NCBI GenBank assembly: GCA_037157565.1
Contig: JAZHRO010000056.1
Coordinates: forward strand, 29,945,501-30,009,500
Direction of reading: 5' to 3'
DNA from: Thalassia testudinum
Lineage: Eukaryota; Streptophyta; Magnoliopsida; Alismatales; Hydrocharitaceae
Length of the DNA stretch: 64,000 bases
In this document: in pieces, positions 21,823 to 34,028 of the stretch
How the letters are laid out: the number at the start of each line of letters is the position of its first letter
Numbering within the stretch: position 1 is the first letter of the stretch
Notes under the pieces: model-generated
The model's input: the letters and a program-made list of their open reading frames with translations, nothing else
Databases searched by the model: none
What the model was told of the DNA's origin: nothing
Position numbers and translations under genes: made by a program

Positions 21823-22824
21823 CTAGTCTCTTAGCAAAACCTTAATTTTTTGGAAAACGGAATTTTTGGAAAATCTAACTTTTTTTCAACTTTTGAGGAG
21901 AAAAAGATTAAGGGACCTTGGTTGATCTAAACATAGGAGGCACGGGATTTGTTAAGGATAAACATCGGGATTTATTTTTGGATCCAAAAATTAGACAGAA
22001 CGGGATCAATATATCCTCCAGAAAATTCACAAATTAACCCCTTGTTAATTTAGATGACTTGAAATTTCTATTTTTAAGATTTTTCTGGCTCTTGAATCTC
22101 ATTCACAACTTGCAATATCCTTTAAAACCTCGTGTCTATGCTTATGAAAAGCCAACATTTATAAGGGCATGTTTTTGGTTTAAAGTTTTTTTTCTCCCCC
22201 ATGCTTATTTTTAGCTTAGTCTTACAATAGATGTGTCGGGATCATCATTCCTGTTACCAATCCTCGAGGGGGCTCTGGTGCCAGTACTTCGGGATAGCAC
22301 TGTCCATGACACCACCCAGAACCTCACAACCCCAAAACACAATGCGGTGTAAAGGGGCACTCGGGATATCACGAGTTCAGGTGGAATTTTATAGAAGGAT
22401 ATCTGATCTAGTCTAAAAATAGACCCTGAGATTCTAATGATCAGATCTGCATCCTCATCCCTAGTTTGTTAAAGATTAAATCCCATTGTACCAAAAGTGA
22501 GTTTTTCAACCTTAGTCCCAAATTCAAAATTTTTCCTCAAAAAGTTTTCAACATTTTTATCTTTTTGTGTATGTAGGAGGGAAAATAAAATAACTAAAGA
22601 AAAATGCATCTTTTTAGGTTTTGAAAATCCTAAGTCAATCGTCAAATTTTAAAAACACCCCCCATGCTTAAGATATGCAATGTCCTCATGCATTAGGAGG
22701 GAAAAGGGATCACCTTAATGGAAAGCGGTCGGGTTTAGGATGGTCGAAACCTGGAAAAAGAAAGGAAAAAGGAAAGTAGGAAAAATGATGGGTTACCTCC
22801 CATCCAGTACTATCTTTACACCAT
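21823..22824 (-). other. 3' noncoding region of the F element
   Basis: About 1 kb between the integrase stop and the polypurine tract, without a supported ORF. It contains one copy of the motif shared with D and E at about 22281-22310 (minus strand GTCATGGACAGTGCTATCCC then GAAGTA). It also holds the internal purine-rich motif at 22656-22690. Confidence 0.7.
22656..22690 (-). promoter_or_regulatory. Internal polypurine-tract-like motif, F element
   Basis: On the minus strand CATGAGGACATTGCATA is followed by CTTAAGCATGGGGGGTGT. It matches the internal motifs of the D, E, A and B elements and lies about 855 bp before the 3' LTR. Confidence 0.55.
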
Positions 22825-24101
22825 TCAGCTGGGCGTAGTTTGCATAGTGATCAAAGGTGGTTGGCTCAGTGAAATCGAAAGATTCAGACGGAAGATTCCA
22901 GGTATGATCAAATAGGGCTTTAAAAATTGGCTGTTGACTTGAAATGTCGTATTAGTTTTAGGATCAAAAAGGTCAACAGCACCATACGAATAAATTTTGT
23001 GGAAAATAAAGGGGCCAGTCCATTTGGATTTTAATTTGCCTGGAAAAAGACATAATCTTGCATCAAAAAGCCAAACTCATTGATTAACGTTAAAGTGTTT
23101 CTAAACATTGTATTTATCATGAAATTTCTTTGTTCGTTCTTTATAAATACTCCCATTTTCATAGGAAAAATTATGTAATTCTTCTAATTCAGTTAATTGT
23201 AGTTTTTGATGGATATCAACATCAGATAAATCCTTGTTTAATTGTTTTATTGCCCGAAAAGCCCTATGTTCTAGTTCTACTGGGAGATGGCATGCCTTCC
23301 AAAAAATCAGATGGAATGGAGACATGCTGAGTGAGGTTTCAAAAGTGGTACGGTAAGCCCATAAAGCGTCATCCAATTTGGTGGACTAATCTTTACAGTT
23401 GGGCCTAACCATCTTTTGTAAAATATTTTTAATTTCTCGATTAGAAACTTCTGCCTGGCCATTTGTTTGGGGATGATAAGGTGTGGAAATTTTATGATTA
23501 ACCTCATATTTAGAAAGAAGGTAACGGATTGTGAATGAGTGAAATGTGAGCCTCCGTCACTGATAGTGACTTTTGGAATGCTGAATCTTGAGAAAATATT
23601 TTTCTAAAGAAATTCGACAACCACACAATGATCACTAGTGCTGGTGGGTATTTCTTCTATCAACTTCGAAACATAGTCGACTGCGACTAGTATATATAAA
23701 TACCCACCAGAGTTGATGAACGGTCCCATGAAGTCAACACCCCAAACATCAAAAATTTCAACCTCTAAAATAGGATTAAGGGGCAACATATCCTTCCGAG
23801 TCATGTTGCCGATGCTCTGGCAATGCACATAAGACCGAACAAAATTATCAGCATCTTTGTGCAAGCTGGGCCAAAAGAATCCCGCATTAAGGATTTTAGC
23901 TACAGTTTTCTTGCCTGAAAAATGTCCACCACAGGCCATTGAGTGACAATGTGTCAAAATATCATGGATTTCAGAATCAGGGACACATCGTCGAATGACC
24001 TGATTGGCACAAATGTGTAAAAGGTTGGGCTCCTCCCAAAAATACTATTTAATATCAACAAAGAACTTATCCCATTTTGTTTTTGGCCAATCAGTGGAGA
24101 T
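22825..24101 (-). pseudogene. Integrase of the F element (decayed)
   Basis: Reading leftwards, the zinc domain has 'THCHSMACGGHF' (about 23930) but the CxxC pair reads SYVHCQ, so the first Cys is replaced by Tyr. The core has GVDFMGPFI (about 23740), then frameshifts. 23376-23101 holds 'DDALWAYRTTF' and 'ELEELHNFSYENG'. After another frame change the GPY/F-like module KLKSKWTGPFIFHKIY and 'NSQFLKP' lies at about 23040-22910, and the frame ends at a stop at 22825-22827. No chromodomain follows. Several frame changes make it nonfunctional. Confidence 0.88.
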
Positions 24102-25051
24102 TCATTCTGTTGCTAAGTAGTTTGAGATGGGTGCAAACCAAGGGAAAGTAGTAGCAACTAAAATGCTTTCATCGGGGAATTGATCAAGTGGGATCATTAT
24201 GTCATTCATCATAAAAAGAGAGAGATGGTCGACCACTACATTATGCAATCCCACCTTAGCCACGATTTCCAGGTCAAATTCCTGGAGTAGCAGGATCCAA
24301 TGGATAAGGTGGGGTTTCGCATCTTTTTTTGTCAGTAAATATTTATGTGCTGAGTGGTCGGTATATACAGTGACATGTGACCCCAAAAGATAAGATCTAA
24401 ATTTTTCTAAGGCAAAGAGAATGGCAAGAAGTTCCTTTTCAGTAACTGTGTAATTCCGTTGTGCATCATCAAGAGTTTTGCTAGCATAATAGATCACAAC
24501 GGGCTTCTTGCCAATTCTTTGCCCTAAAACGACTCCTACAGTAAAATCTGAGTCATCTGTCATTAATTGAAAGGGACTATTCCAATCAAGTCCCTGCAAA
24601 ATTGGTGCCTTAGTAACCTCCTTCAACCTCAAAAAACTCTCTAGGCATTTATCATTAAAATCAAATGGCTGGTCTTTAGTAAGCAACTGACTTAAGGGCT
24701 TGGAGATTTGGGAAAAATTCTATATGAATCTACGGTAGAAACCCACATGGGCCAAAAGGGATCTAATCTGTTTGACAACTGTGGGCGGTGGGAGCTCAGA
24801 TATAGCATCTATTTTTACTTTATCAACCGCAATTCCTTGTTTTGAAATAACATGGCCCAAGACAATACCTTCCTGGACCATGAAATGACTTTTTTCCCAA
24901 CTGAGGACTAGATTGACTTCTATGCATTTTTGGAGAGTTCTTTCAAGGTTCTTGAGACAATGGTCAAAAGAATCTCCAAAAAAAGAGAAGTCATCCTTAA
25001 AGACTTCTAAGCATTCACCTACCAGGTCAGAAAATATTGCAAGCATACACC
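24102..25051 (-). pseudogene. pol: RT C-terminal half and RNase H of the F element (decayed)
   Basis: From 25051 leftwards it resumes at 'RCMLAIFSDL' after the solo-LTR insertion. It shows FKDD at about 24995 in place of FMDD, then 'LSWEKSHFMVQEGIVLGHV' and 'SLLAHVGFYRRF'. A stop at 24720 separates the RNase H frame (24686-24102) with '[16 protein letters not shown]', '[14 protein letters not shown]' and '[10 protein letters not shown]'. The Lys in FKDD and the stops make it inactive. It is continuous in sense with 26701-27562. Confidence 0.88.
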
Positions 25052-26695
25052 TGACGGTCGACTTTTTGCTTAGCGTTATAGTATTTAAGTGGTGGAAAAA
25101 TTGACTAATAAAAAATAATGAAAATAACCACTCGCAAAAGAGTGGGTCGTGTCCACAGGGAGGCAATGATGCAATCAATACTTAATTATTTAATGTTATT
25201 TCGGATAGTGCGAAATTCCTTTTCAAATTAGACATAAAATGTGAAGGAAAGTAGATTTGCAATAACCTAAAAAATTAAGGGTGTAAGTACAATTTTCCCT
25301 CACAGAAATCCTCAATAAATTTAGGATGAATTAGTGCAATTTTCATGTGATGTGTACTAAAGACAATTAGTACTTAAATCAAATCCAAAATCAATCTTTA
25401 AACTAGCAAATATTAATATCATGCAATTAGAAAGAACTGTGAGTGCTTGAATGCAATTCGGCCACAATATAATAATAATAAAAAAAATGAAATTGGTTGC
25501 TATGGCATTGAATGTAATTTCTAATTAAGATGGAAACACAGCTTTCTTCCTCTCTCTTCCTTGTGAGAGAGAGAACCGCGGGGGTCAATGCAGGGCTCAA
25601 GAGGATGGCGAGGTTAAGAGCTTTCTGACGGTGGCAGTGGCGGTGGCGGAGGTGGCTGGAGCTCCGGCCTATTGACAAAGAAGGCGTAGCTGCTGCAGTG
25701 TTGCTTGCGGCTATGGCGTGCGAGCTTGCGCACGCATGCTGGTGCGTGGTTGCCTGCCGGCTGCAGTCGCAGATGGGCAGTGGAGCACGCTGCTTTGTGG
25801 CTGGAGGTGGCTGCAAATGGTGAGTGCTTGAAGACAGGAAGCGGCCTGCAGTGGCTGGAGGTGGAGCGCGCGGGCGGAGAGGGCATGAGTGCCTACAGCA
25901 GGGGTTGGAGGTGGAGCGCGCTTGCAGGAGTGTGGGCAGGGAGCGTGTGACCATTTGCTGTGGCATGGGCGGAAGGTGATGAGGGATGCTGAAGATGGCG
26001 TGTGGGTCGGCAGATGGCGTGCGGGATGGCAGATGAGCGGTGCGCACGCTGCGGTGCGCTAGAGACGAGGAGAGCGCCAGGCACTGGCTTGAGGCAGCTC
26101 TGAAGAACTTGGCATGCGACACCTGCTGAGACAATGGGGGCGCTGAAGGGAGGCGGATCTGCTGGCAGAGGCGCTGCAGGGCATGAGCGCCTGCAGCGTT
26201 GGAGGAGAGCGCTGATGGTGCTTGGCTTGCAGGTGCATGAGCAGGTAGGTGCAGGCACAGTGCACACGAGTTACACGGTGTCCACCCTCTTCCACAGTGA
26301 AGTCGTTCCCTGCAAGGGGGGAAAAATCCTTCTCTGTGCATGCCGCCTCTTCTCTTTTTAAGTCCTCTCTCTCCCTCTGTGAGTCAATCTAGGGATTTGG
26401 AAATCCCTCTCTATTTTTGGCCGATGATCGTTGGAGAAGATTACGCCAATGTCCGGCGGGGGAGGGGGGAAATAGTTGCGGCGGCTGTTTGGGGAAATTA
26501 ACCCCCCACCCTTGTTCTTTCTGGGTTTTATTACCTGCATATAAAAATAACAAAATAATTAAGTTATAGAATGTTATAAACTCAAATTATAAGGCATACA
26601 AATATTCTATAACTTAATTGCCATTATTAACACACCTAAACTATACGATTAAATATACCTAGGCTTAATATTAGTCCATTTTAATGGACTCATCA
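25052..26695 (-). repeat. Solo LTR of family D inside the F reverse transcriptase
   Basis: The 1644-bp minus-strand LTR starts TGATGAGTCCATT at 26695 and ends GACCGTCA at 25052. It is flanked by perfect 5-bp duplications ACACC (25047-25051 and 26696-26700). Removing it rejoins 'CNAPANFQR' with 'CMLAIFSDL' of the RT, which proves the insertion. The first bases form an inverted repeat (AGTCCATT and AATGGACT). The shared LTR motif is at about 25146-25167. The 304-codon frame at 25427-26341 is a chance ORF of His/Ala/Pro-rich LTR sequence. Confidence 0.92.
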
Positions 26696-26700
26696 ACACC

Positions 26701-27562
26701 TTTGAAAATTTGCAGGTGCATTGCAAAGATTGAAGGGCATTCTTCAGAAAGCAAATGTTTCGAAGGGGCAGGTGAAAGTTGTTTTGTCCTGGTCCTCAGG
26801 ATGAACCGCTACCTGATTATAGTCGGAATAACCATCAAGAAAATAGTAAAAATCCCATCCGGCTAATCGCTCCAAGATTTGATCAATAAAGGGGAGCAGA
26901 AAATGGTCCTTCTTGGTGGCGGTGTTTAATTTTCTGTAATCAATACACACGCAGCAAGAAGAGGCGGTTCGAGTGGCTATATTCTCCCCATTGTCATTGG
27001 TGACAGTAGTTAGTCCAGCCTTTTTGGGCATAACTTGTGTTGGACTAACCCAACAGCTGTCAGAAATGAGGTAGATGATATTAGCATCAAGCCACTTAAT
27101 AATCTCCTTTTTTACCACCTCCTACATATTAGGGTTCAAGCGCCTTTGTGGATGGCAGAAGGGGCAAGAATCATCCACTAAATATATACAATGTGTACAA
27201 TAGGACGGATGAATATCCTTAAGATCAGAAAGGGTCCAACCAATAGCTTTTCTGTATTTACTCAAAACCTGGAGAAGTTTGTGTTCTTGCGCTCCAGTAA
27301 GTCCAGAATTTATAATCAGGGGCAGGGTCTGATTTGGACCCAGGAAAACATATTTGAGGGAGTTGGGCAAAGGTTTTAATTCCAATTGTGGGCCCAGCCC
27401 CAAAAGAATTTCTACTTTTTGTGTTAGTGGTGTGGTGAGAATGAAAGGGTCAGCTGGAGGGTTAGCTGAATGTGTGGTTAGGGTGGAAGAAGTGGATTGT
27501 TTAGGGGTCGTGTTAATGGAAAAATAGGAACCTAAATGTGAAATCTGCAAAGTTTCCTCCAC
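26701..27562 (-). pseudogene. pol: RT N-terminal half of the F element (decayed)
   Basis: From 27562 leftwards come 'GLGPQLELKPLPNSLKYVF' and 'RRLNPNM' (about 27125), then in the next open stretch 'VKKEIIKWLDANIIY', VCIDYRKLNTATKKDH (about 26940) and 'YYFLDGYSDYNQVAV', ending at the conserved CNAPANFQR beside the solo LTR. A stop near 27120 and a frame change near 26750 break it. Palm motif A is present; the FMDD equivalent lies across the insertion. Confidence 0.88.
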
Positions 27563-28080
27563 AGTATTTTCTATTTCTGAATCTGAATCATCAAAGAAAT
27601 CAGGTTCTTGGAACCTCCTAAAAGCTTGGAAAATATCTAGGGTTATAGATTCACTGCCACGATCTTCATTTTCCCAAAATCACAATCAATATTGGTGCGG
27701 GTGGGGGCTAAGAATGGTCTTCCAAGAATTATAGGGGCAAACTTTAATGCTTTCGGTACCTCTATGTCCAGGACTAAAAAGTTTACTGCAAATAGATAAT
27801 TTTTTACCCAGACAAGGGCATCCTCAACAATTCCCCTTATTTTAATTGTATATCGGTCGGCTAACTGAAGAGTAACCTCAATAGGTTTTAATTCACCGAT
27901 CTTAAATTCCTCAAAAACAATTATGGGGATAAGTTTAATTGAGGCACTGAGATCCAACAAAGCGCGATCAAAAGAAGTATCATTAATGATAACTTGAATT
28001 AGGGGGGCGCTTGAATCTTTTCTCTTAAGAGGCACAACTGAGCTGACTATTTCAAGAAGGATCACCTTTCCTAAATTTCG
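27563..28080 (-). pseudogene. Aspartic protease of the F element (decayed)
   Basis: The frame 28065-27643 carries RALLDLSASIKLIP, with Asp kept but the Gly of DLGA replaced by Ser, then 'VTLQLADRYTIK', 'NFLVLDIEV' and 'PIILGRPFLAP'. These are the retropepsin landmarks of this branch. The frame ends before the linker to RT. Confidence 0.85.
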
Positions 28081-30183
28081 GGGCTACCTTTTTGGGGTAC
28101 ACAAATATTTTAGGAATTTTGCATAGGCAGGGATGTATTTTCTTGCATCTAGGAGAGGAATGTTAATTTCAACTTGCCCAAATAAATCCTTTAATTCCTT
28201 ATAAGTGAGCTCAGATTTCTTCTTTTTCTTATTTGTTGAAGAATGGAGGGCTTGTGGAAATGGTGCAGGGTTTCCTTATTTTGCATTAATAGGTTCCTGA
28301 ACAATGTGAGAGGAAGATGGGGAAGAGTTGATCTGTTTTTCATTAAAATAAGTTTCTTTAACAGGAAGGGGATTTGAGTGGTTTTCCCATTCCTTAAAGT
28401 AACTGCATTTGTAGTCTAGTTGTTTCTAGGATGGGGACGGGAAGCCTGACTGTTATTGAAACCCGAGGGATGCTAAGGTGCTGGTTGAATGGGTTGACTA
28501 GGATATCCACCTTGGAACTGATTCCTTTGATTATTTGGGTTGGGCATGGGTTGGGAAGGTAAATTCCCAACAGGTCGATGATCAGGAGTAACCTTAACTT
28601 GGTGTTGCAAGTTGGTAATCATGTAGGTTACTTCTGTCATTTGATTCTGCATGGCTTGCAGAGTTTTCATGACCTGTGTGTTAATATCTTCCTGGGATGG
28701 TCCAGGTTGATATACAGGTGGCCCATAATTCCCAAAATGATTTTGTTTGGGAAAAGGAATCAGGTTCAGGTTTTTCCAGGAGTGATTCAGGTTAGCCCTC
28801 CAATTTTGGTTGAAAGTGTTGGAGGGGTTTCTAAATTGCTCCTAGAGAGCATAAATATTTTCCGTTGTGGGATCAAAAATACATTGATCAAAATTCCCAA
28901 TCAATTCCTATGGGAAATCAGTTGGAAACTACTGACTAGCAAGTGTGGCATCAATATTGTGTAGATTGTCTCTTTGGAGAAGTTGTGGAGTGTTAGTGTG
29001 TGGAGAGTTAAATTGTGGAGCTTGTTTGTTTGTGAGCTTTTCTTCCATTTTTTTTCTGGTGAATTTGCATCTTGTCCAATCATTGAGCTAACGTATATAG
29101 ATCCTCATGAGTGATTAGAACATAGGTGGATTTGGAGTCAATTTCATGGACTCCGTGTCTGAGATTTTGTGTTCTACCAAAAGTGTTCATTGAAGTCATA
29201 TTAAATGAGTTTTCACTCATTTCTTCAAAGTGGAGATAGGCACTTCCGGCATCTTTATTAAGGAAATTTCTCCCACATGAGGCATCCATAAATCGCTTCA
29301 ATTGATCTTCTAATCCATACTAGAAGATCTGCACTAACTGCCATTGCGAAATTTCATGGTGGGGACAACTTCTTAAAAGTTCTTGAAATCTTTGCAAGGC
29401 TTCATGGAGGGGTTCACCAATTTTTTGTTGAAAGGTCGCTATGGATCTTCTTAAAGCATTAGTTTGACCGATTGGGAAAAATCTTTTTAGAAAAGCGCTC
29501 TTAAATTGGGGCCAGGTGGTAATTGGGTGCCCAACTGTTTAAAACCAATGTGAAGCTTTGTCTTTAAGAGAGAGAGGAAAAAGTTTCATTAACCACATGT
29601 CTTCCTGCACATTGCAGGAATGAGTGGTTTGAGCGAGGACAGTTAATTCCTCAAGATGACAAAAAGAGTCCTCTCTTGAAAGACCACAAAAATGCTTGAT
29701 AAGATTTAGAATGGCTAGTTTGATCTCAAAATACCCTTGTGGTATGACCTCCCCAGGTCTTTCCGCGTAATTGGAAGGATCATAGAAATCCTTAAGAGGA
29801 ATGACAGGCTGTTGGTGAGGTGGTGGGTTTTGCCCTTGGTTAGCTAGGTTCTTTACAGTCCTAGCCAAATCTTCTTCATTTTGTTGCAGTCGAACCAAAT
29901 GGTCGACCATCAAGGCAAAGGGGTTAGTATTTTGAGTTAGAATTGGAGGGCCACCTGGCCCTGAAGGAATTTCTAGTTGCTCCAGATGAGGGAGGTGAGG
30001 GAGGGGGAAGTCAGCTTGTGGGTCGGCTGATGGGTTAGAAGAGGAAGCAAAATTCTTTGGTTGGCTTCCTAGGTTTTCCATTTTTTTAGAAGAGGAGGGA
30101 GAAGAAAACAAAGATTTTCTGGTGCAAGGGGCAAAATCAGATGGTCCCTCAAGATGGGGTTTTTGGGACCTTCGCCCGGGCAT
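28081..30183 (-). pseudogene. gag: gag of the F element (decayed)
   Basis: The first Met at 30183 opens MPGRRSQKPH and a 214-codon frame. It contains a Ser/Pro-rich N-terminus, the conserved core RPGEVIPQGYFEIKLAILNL (about 29740-29680) and 'FCHLEELTVLAQT', up to 'FPLSLKDKASHWF'. After a stop the same frame continues with 'FFPIGQTNALRR' and 'GRNFLNKDAGSAYLHFEEM' (29301-29080). The Asn/Gln/Pro-rich nucleocapsid region lies near 28860-28480 in other frames. No CCHC knuckle survives that I can read. Confidence 0.82.
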
Positions 30184-31757
30184 GCACTATTTTGGAAGAA
30201 TTGGAGGGGAGGAGAAGAGAATGAGATGAGAGAGTGTGCAATTCAAACAACAAATTCTAGGCCTAACTTAACTATGACTCCCTAAAAATAAACCTAAGAC
30301 TTGGTTTACTTAGGAAATAAGTAATCAACAGTGATTACCCGTTCTGTCAACAAATCTAGCCAAGTTGTTTAAGGGGAGCTTTCGGCCCAAATGTTCTCGA
30401 AGAAAATCCCCTAGTGCTTGTACAAACCTACGCCTGGTCATTTGATACGGCCCCTTAGCCTGAATACCAGATATAGATGACAGAATTGGTATTAACTATA
30501 GAAAACTTAAGACCTATATAGCAAGGCTAAGTTGATGAAGCCTTAGGGGTCAAGTTACTATGAATTTTAGTTAGGTCTAGGATACTATAGTGAACACAGA
30601 ATGTGGGGGGCATTAATTGGGTTTTTGCCCTATTATTTCAAATTTTTTTATGTGTGTGCAGGAATTGGAAAGTGATTCCAATGCAAATCAAGTTGTCATA
30701 CAATCTTTTTTGTATTTATGACTTTTAGGATTCAATTTAATTGAATGTGTTTTAGGGTTTCTCTTTTTAAATGTTCAAACAAGTTTGAAACTTCCACAAT
30801 CAAAGGAAAATAAGTTGTACTGTTGATGATGTGTTTCCTTTATGTTGTGGGACTAAAAACCAAGAAAGAAGCCCTAATTGGATTTGAACCCTAATACAGA
30901 AAATTACTATCAATGAATTATTTTTAGGCTTTCTGAAAAAGTAGTGGTCCAAACACTGAAAGCAACACCACTACCTTATGTAAAATCAAACAAGGATTCC
31001 AAAAAAGATTGTTTTAAGATTTTCGAAATTTGTTTGAAATTTGTTTTGAATTTTTATTTGTGCTAGTGTGAAATTCTAGAAATGGTACTCGTGGGTATTT
31101 TGGACTTTCTGTACCACCACTAGCATCATAAAATTTTGGAGATTTTATGTGAGATGTAAAATTTCACAAGGATTCCAGAAAGCTTATTTTAACAAAAATT
31201 GAATTTGCATAAAAATTCTAAAAATTCACGGATAGTAGCAAAATAGGAAGCTTAGAGGGTGTGAACCCTTGGCAATCCATGAATTTTTAAAAATTAAATA
31301 CAGAGCCAACTGATCTAAAATTTGGAACAGACGTTCCTAACTTGATTTGGAATCATTATGTTAAATGTCAAGATTTTAGGAGATTTGTGGTGCTGGGAAT
31401 TGATTTTTGAAGTCTAGATAGAAATCTGGACCCGAAAAATAGAACACCAACACTAGGATTGGAGTGGTGTTTAATGAAGCATACAAGCAATCAATGGATT
31501 TTTATGGGCACCACTCCACTTAATTAAAGTGTTTAGGATCCTGAAAGCCAAGTTTAATATTTTTTTTGGAAGCCTTTTAGCCTAAATGTGACAAGAAATG
31601 GGGAACCCACATGAAATCGTGGGAAGAAAAGGAACTTTGAGCTTACTTCCAAATTCCCGCTTTCTTCCTGTAGTTCCTGCACACACGAGAGAAAAGAGAG
31701 ACAAGGGGATGAGATCCACTTCAAGCAAGAGAATCAACTAAAATGCAAAGCCGTGCC
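30184..31757 (-). other. Leader between PBS and gag of the F element
   Basis: About 1.57 kb of AT-rich sequence without a supported ORF, corresponding to the untranslated leader. On the minus strand a TGTGTGCAG-GAAC context at about 31675-31690 resembles a splice acceptor, but there is no further evidence for a leader intron. Confidence 0.6.
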
Positions 31758-31775
31758 TCCCTAGCAACGACACCA
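31758..31775 (-). promoter_or_regulatory. Primer-binding site (tRNA-Asp type)
   Basis: The minus strand reads TGGTGTCGTTGCTAGGGA, 5 bp after the LTR end. It matches the complement of the plant tRNA-Asp(GTC) 3' end, TGGCGCCGTTGCCGGGGA, at 14 of 18 positions. All four differences are C-to-T or G-to-A. Confidence 0.8.
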
Positions 31776-32670
31776 AAAAGTGATGCGAAATTTGGCGTGA
31801 TTTGCAAAAGCGGGTTTTTAAGTCATTGTAACACACGAAATCGCATACGCTTTTAAATTTATAACCTAGATATTAGGGTATCTAGGGTTGTCCAAGGAGG
31901 CAATTTGGTTGCAAAAATCGGTCTCTTGCTCGGAAATGGAAATCAACTTTCTTTTTGGTCTTGTTAAATATGTAGTTTTTTTATGGTTTTGAAATAACGA
32001 CAATGCTAATTTTATTGGCAACGGAAAATGGTTAACACCTAACTCACTATACTACTACTAAAGTGACAAGTAGAGATTCTCCCTAAGCTCACTCTAGACA
32101 TGTGGAGGTCTAGAGTAATTAGGGAGGAGTGAAAAGTGCTAGAAACTACATTATAAAAAAAATTGCAACAAAATGAAATAGAATTGAAGGCACTTTGATT
32201 GGTGCAAAAGTGTTTTACATAAAAACATAGTAGAGGAATGCTTCTACTACTAGAATAAATGCAATAAATAAAGTAAAAGACAAATCATCCTGAAGTGATG
32301 GTCAAGAGGGGAAGCTTCTTGCTCCAAGCATAGTGGCTCCTAGGCTTGAAAAGGGCTCCTCCTTTCTTGAAAGGCTCCTCCAAGGTGGAAGCTTCCACCT
32401 TAACTGTCCTACTCCAAGTGTGGGTGTGTACCACCCTTATGCTCTTCTCCAAGGTGGAGTGGACCACCTTCAAGACCTCCTCCAAATGTCCTCCTTGCTG
32501 GGCTTCTCCTTTGGCTGGCGTGGGCACAAGAGAGAAGGGAAGAGGGGAAGGCACCAAGGGGACAGAGTATCCCCTTAATCTTCTTCTTCTCTCTTGGGCC
32601 TGAGCTTTTGGTAGAATATGAGAGGTATTTTGCTAGGCAAATATGGGCTGTAAGGTGGTGGGTGTTGGTC

Positions 32671-32678
32671 CTTTTATA
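32671..32678 (-). promoter_or_regulatory. TATA box of the F LTR
   Basis: The minus strand reads TATAAAAG in an otherwise G/C-mixed context, about 890 bp from the LTR 3' end. The equivalent in the other LTR (about 16169-16176) is altered to TATAAAAA. Confidence 0.6.
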
Positions 32679-33079
32679 GGGTAGGATGAGACGGTTGAGG
32701 TGACTCTTTAAATGGACGGCTAAGATGGCAAGATGGGGGTGGTTAGGTGATCATATGGTGGAGAATTGTTGGCGCCAAGTAGGGGGGTGTGAAGGTGGTG
32801 GTTATGGTGGTGAAGAGCCACCTAAAGGTGGCACCAACCATGAAGGGATGCCTTGGTTTTGGCTCCACCATGAGTGCTTCTAGAAGGGGGGATTAGGTGG
32901 ATGGCTAGGATAGGTTGTAGCGTTATGTGTAGGGCCATGATGTGGGGGTGTTTTGGCGCCAAAAGGGAGGGCTTCTAGAAGGTTATTTTGGCAAAAAAAC
33001 AAGGTGTCTTTTGGGTGTAGTTGAGGGTCAAAGAGGTTCCATCTTGGCACCAAAATAGAGTAGACGTTTAGGTAGCTTA

Positions 33080-33815
33080 GGTGGACTAGGTAAGCTTAGT
33101 TGTTGGAGCTAGCTAGGGTTTAGTTGAAGGTGGAGGATGGCTAAGGAGATGGATGCTAGCTAAGCTAAGCTAGTAATGAAGTAGAGGAGGAGGCAATGGG
33201 AGCTAGGGTTTGAAGAGAGGAGCTGGACAGAAGAAGTCTAGAGCTGAAATGGAGCTAGCAGCTATTGAAGGGGGTGGCATGGAGCTACTCTAGCTGGCTT
33301 AGCTTGCTAGTTCTTTGCTAGCTGGTAAACCAGGCTAATGTAAATTGGCTTCTACCATAATGAGCTGAGGTGAGCTGGGTCTGGTGCTCCTGGGGTGGAT
33401 CAAGCTGGTTGAGGCAGCTAAGGTAGCTTAGCTAAACTAACTTGAGCTAAGCTAAGTCCTCAGGAGCTGGACTTAAGCTTCCTGAGCTTGAATGAAATCA
33501 TCTTTGGTTGGTTGGAGTTGAGTGGAGCTAGGTGTAATTGGACCTGAGCTGGGGTAAACTCTAGTCAATTCAGCTGAGCTAGCTAGAGCTTCCTATGGAC
33601 TAATAGGAGCTGAGATGAGCTAGACCCAGCTAAGTTGAGCTGGATCTGAGCTGACCTGAGCTAGGGTGAGCTAAGATGAGCTCTCTTGAGCTACCATTCA
33701 GCTGAGATGAGCTGAATGGAGCTAGAATGAGCTAACGCTAATTCAGGTGAGCAGAATTCCAGCTATGGTGAGCTGGATCAAGCTGAGTTCCAGCTGGTGA
33801 GAGCTTCTCCTTCAC
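33080..33815. repeat. AGCT-rich degenerate array, F 5' LTR copy
   Basis: Same array as at 20855-21580, with many substitutions but unchanged organisation. AGCT and GAGCT recur irregularly rather than with one fixed period. Confidence 0.75.
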
Positions 33816-34028
33816 CAGTTGCCTTCCTAAGTGCTAAGGTACTAAGGATCTGGCAATCTGTTTATCCCTAACACTCACAAAAACACATTAAAAACACAAT
33901 AAAAAATTGCAATGCATGCCTAACCTAATTAATGCCTAAATGCATCCCAAAAACACGTTTGCGGAGTAAAATCCTAAGAGCTATGTTTGTTTTAATGCAT
34001 AGGAATGATGATAAACTGGTGTTTATCA

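Larger units (their letters stand above)
15272..34028 (-). mobile_element. Family F Ty3/Gypsy (Athila/Tat-like) element with two nested insertions
   Basis: Two copies of a roughly 2.25-kb LTR bound the element: 31781-34028 (5') and 15272-21801 (3', split by K). Between them, on the minus strand, are a PBS, leader, gag, protease, RT, RNase H, integrase, 3' noncoding region and polypurine tract. A solo D LTR (25052-26695) splits the RT. Without insertions the element is about 12.9 kb. Flanks are GCTAC and TAGAT, so no target duplication is visible. Stops and frameshifts occur in every domain. Confidence 0.88.
31781..34028 (-). repeat. 5' LTR of the F element
   Basis: The 2248-bp uninterrupted LTR runs from TGATAAACACCAGTTTATCA (minus-strand start at 34028, a 7-bp-stem hairpin) to GCATCA at 31781, beside the PBS. 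A TATA box is at 32671-32678, the shared LTR motif at about 31886-31910, and the AGCT-rich array at 33080-33815. It is the reference that reveals insertion K in the other LTR. Confidence 0.88.

Noticed and set aside
25427..26341. 304-codon minus-strand ORF
   Set aside because: It lies wholly within a solo family D LTR and resembles the chance frames of the other D LTRs.
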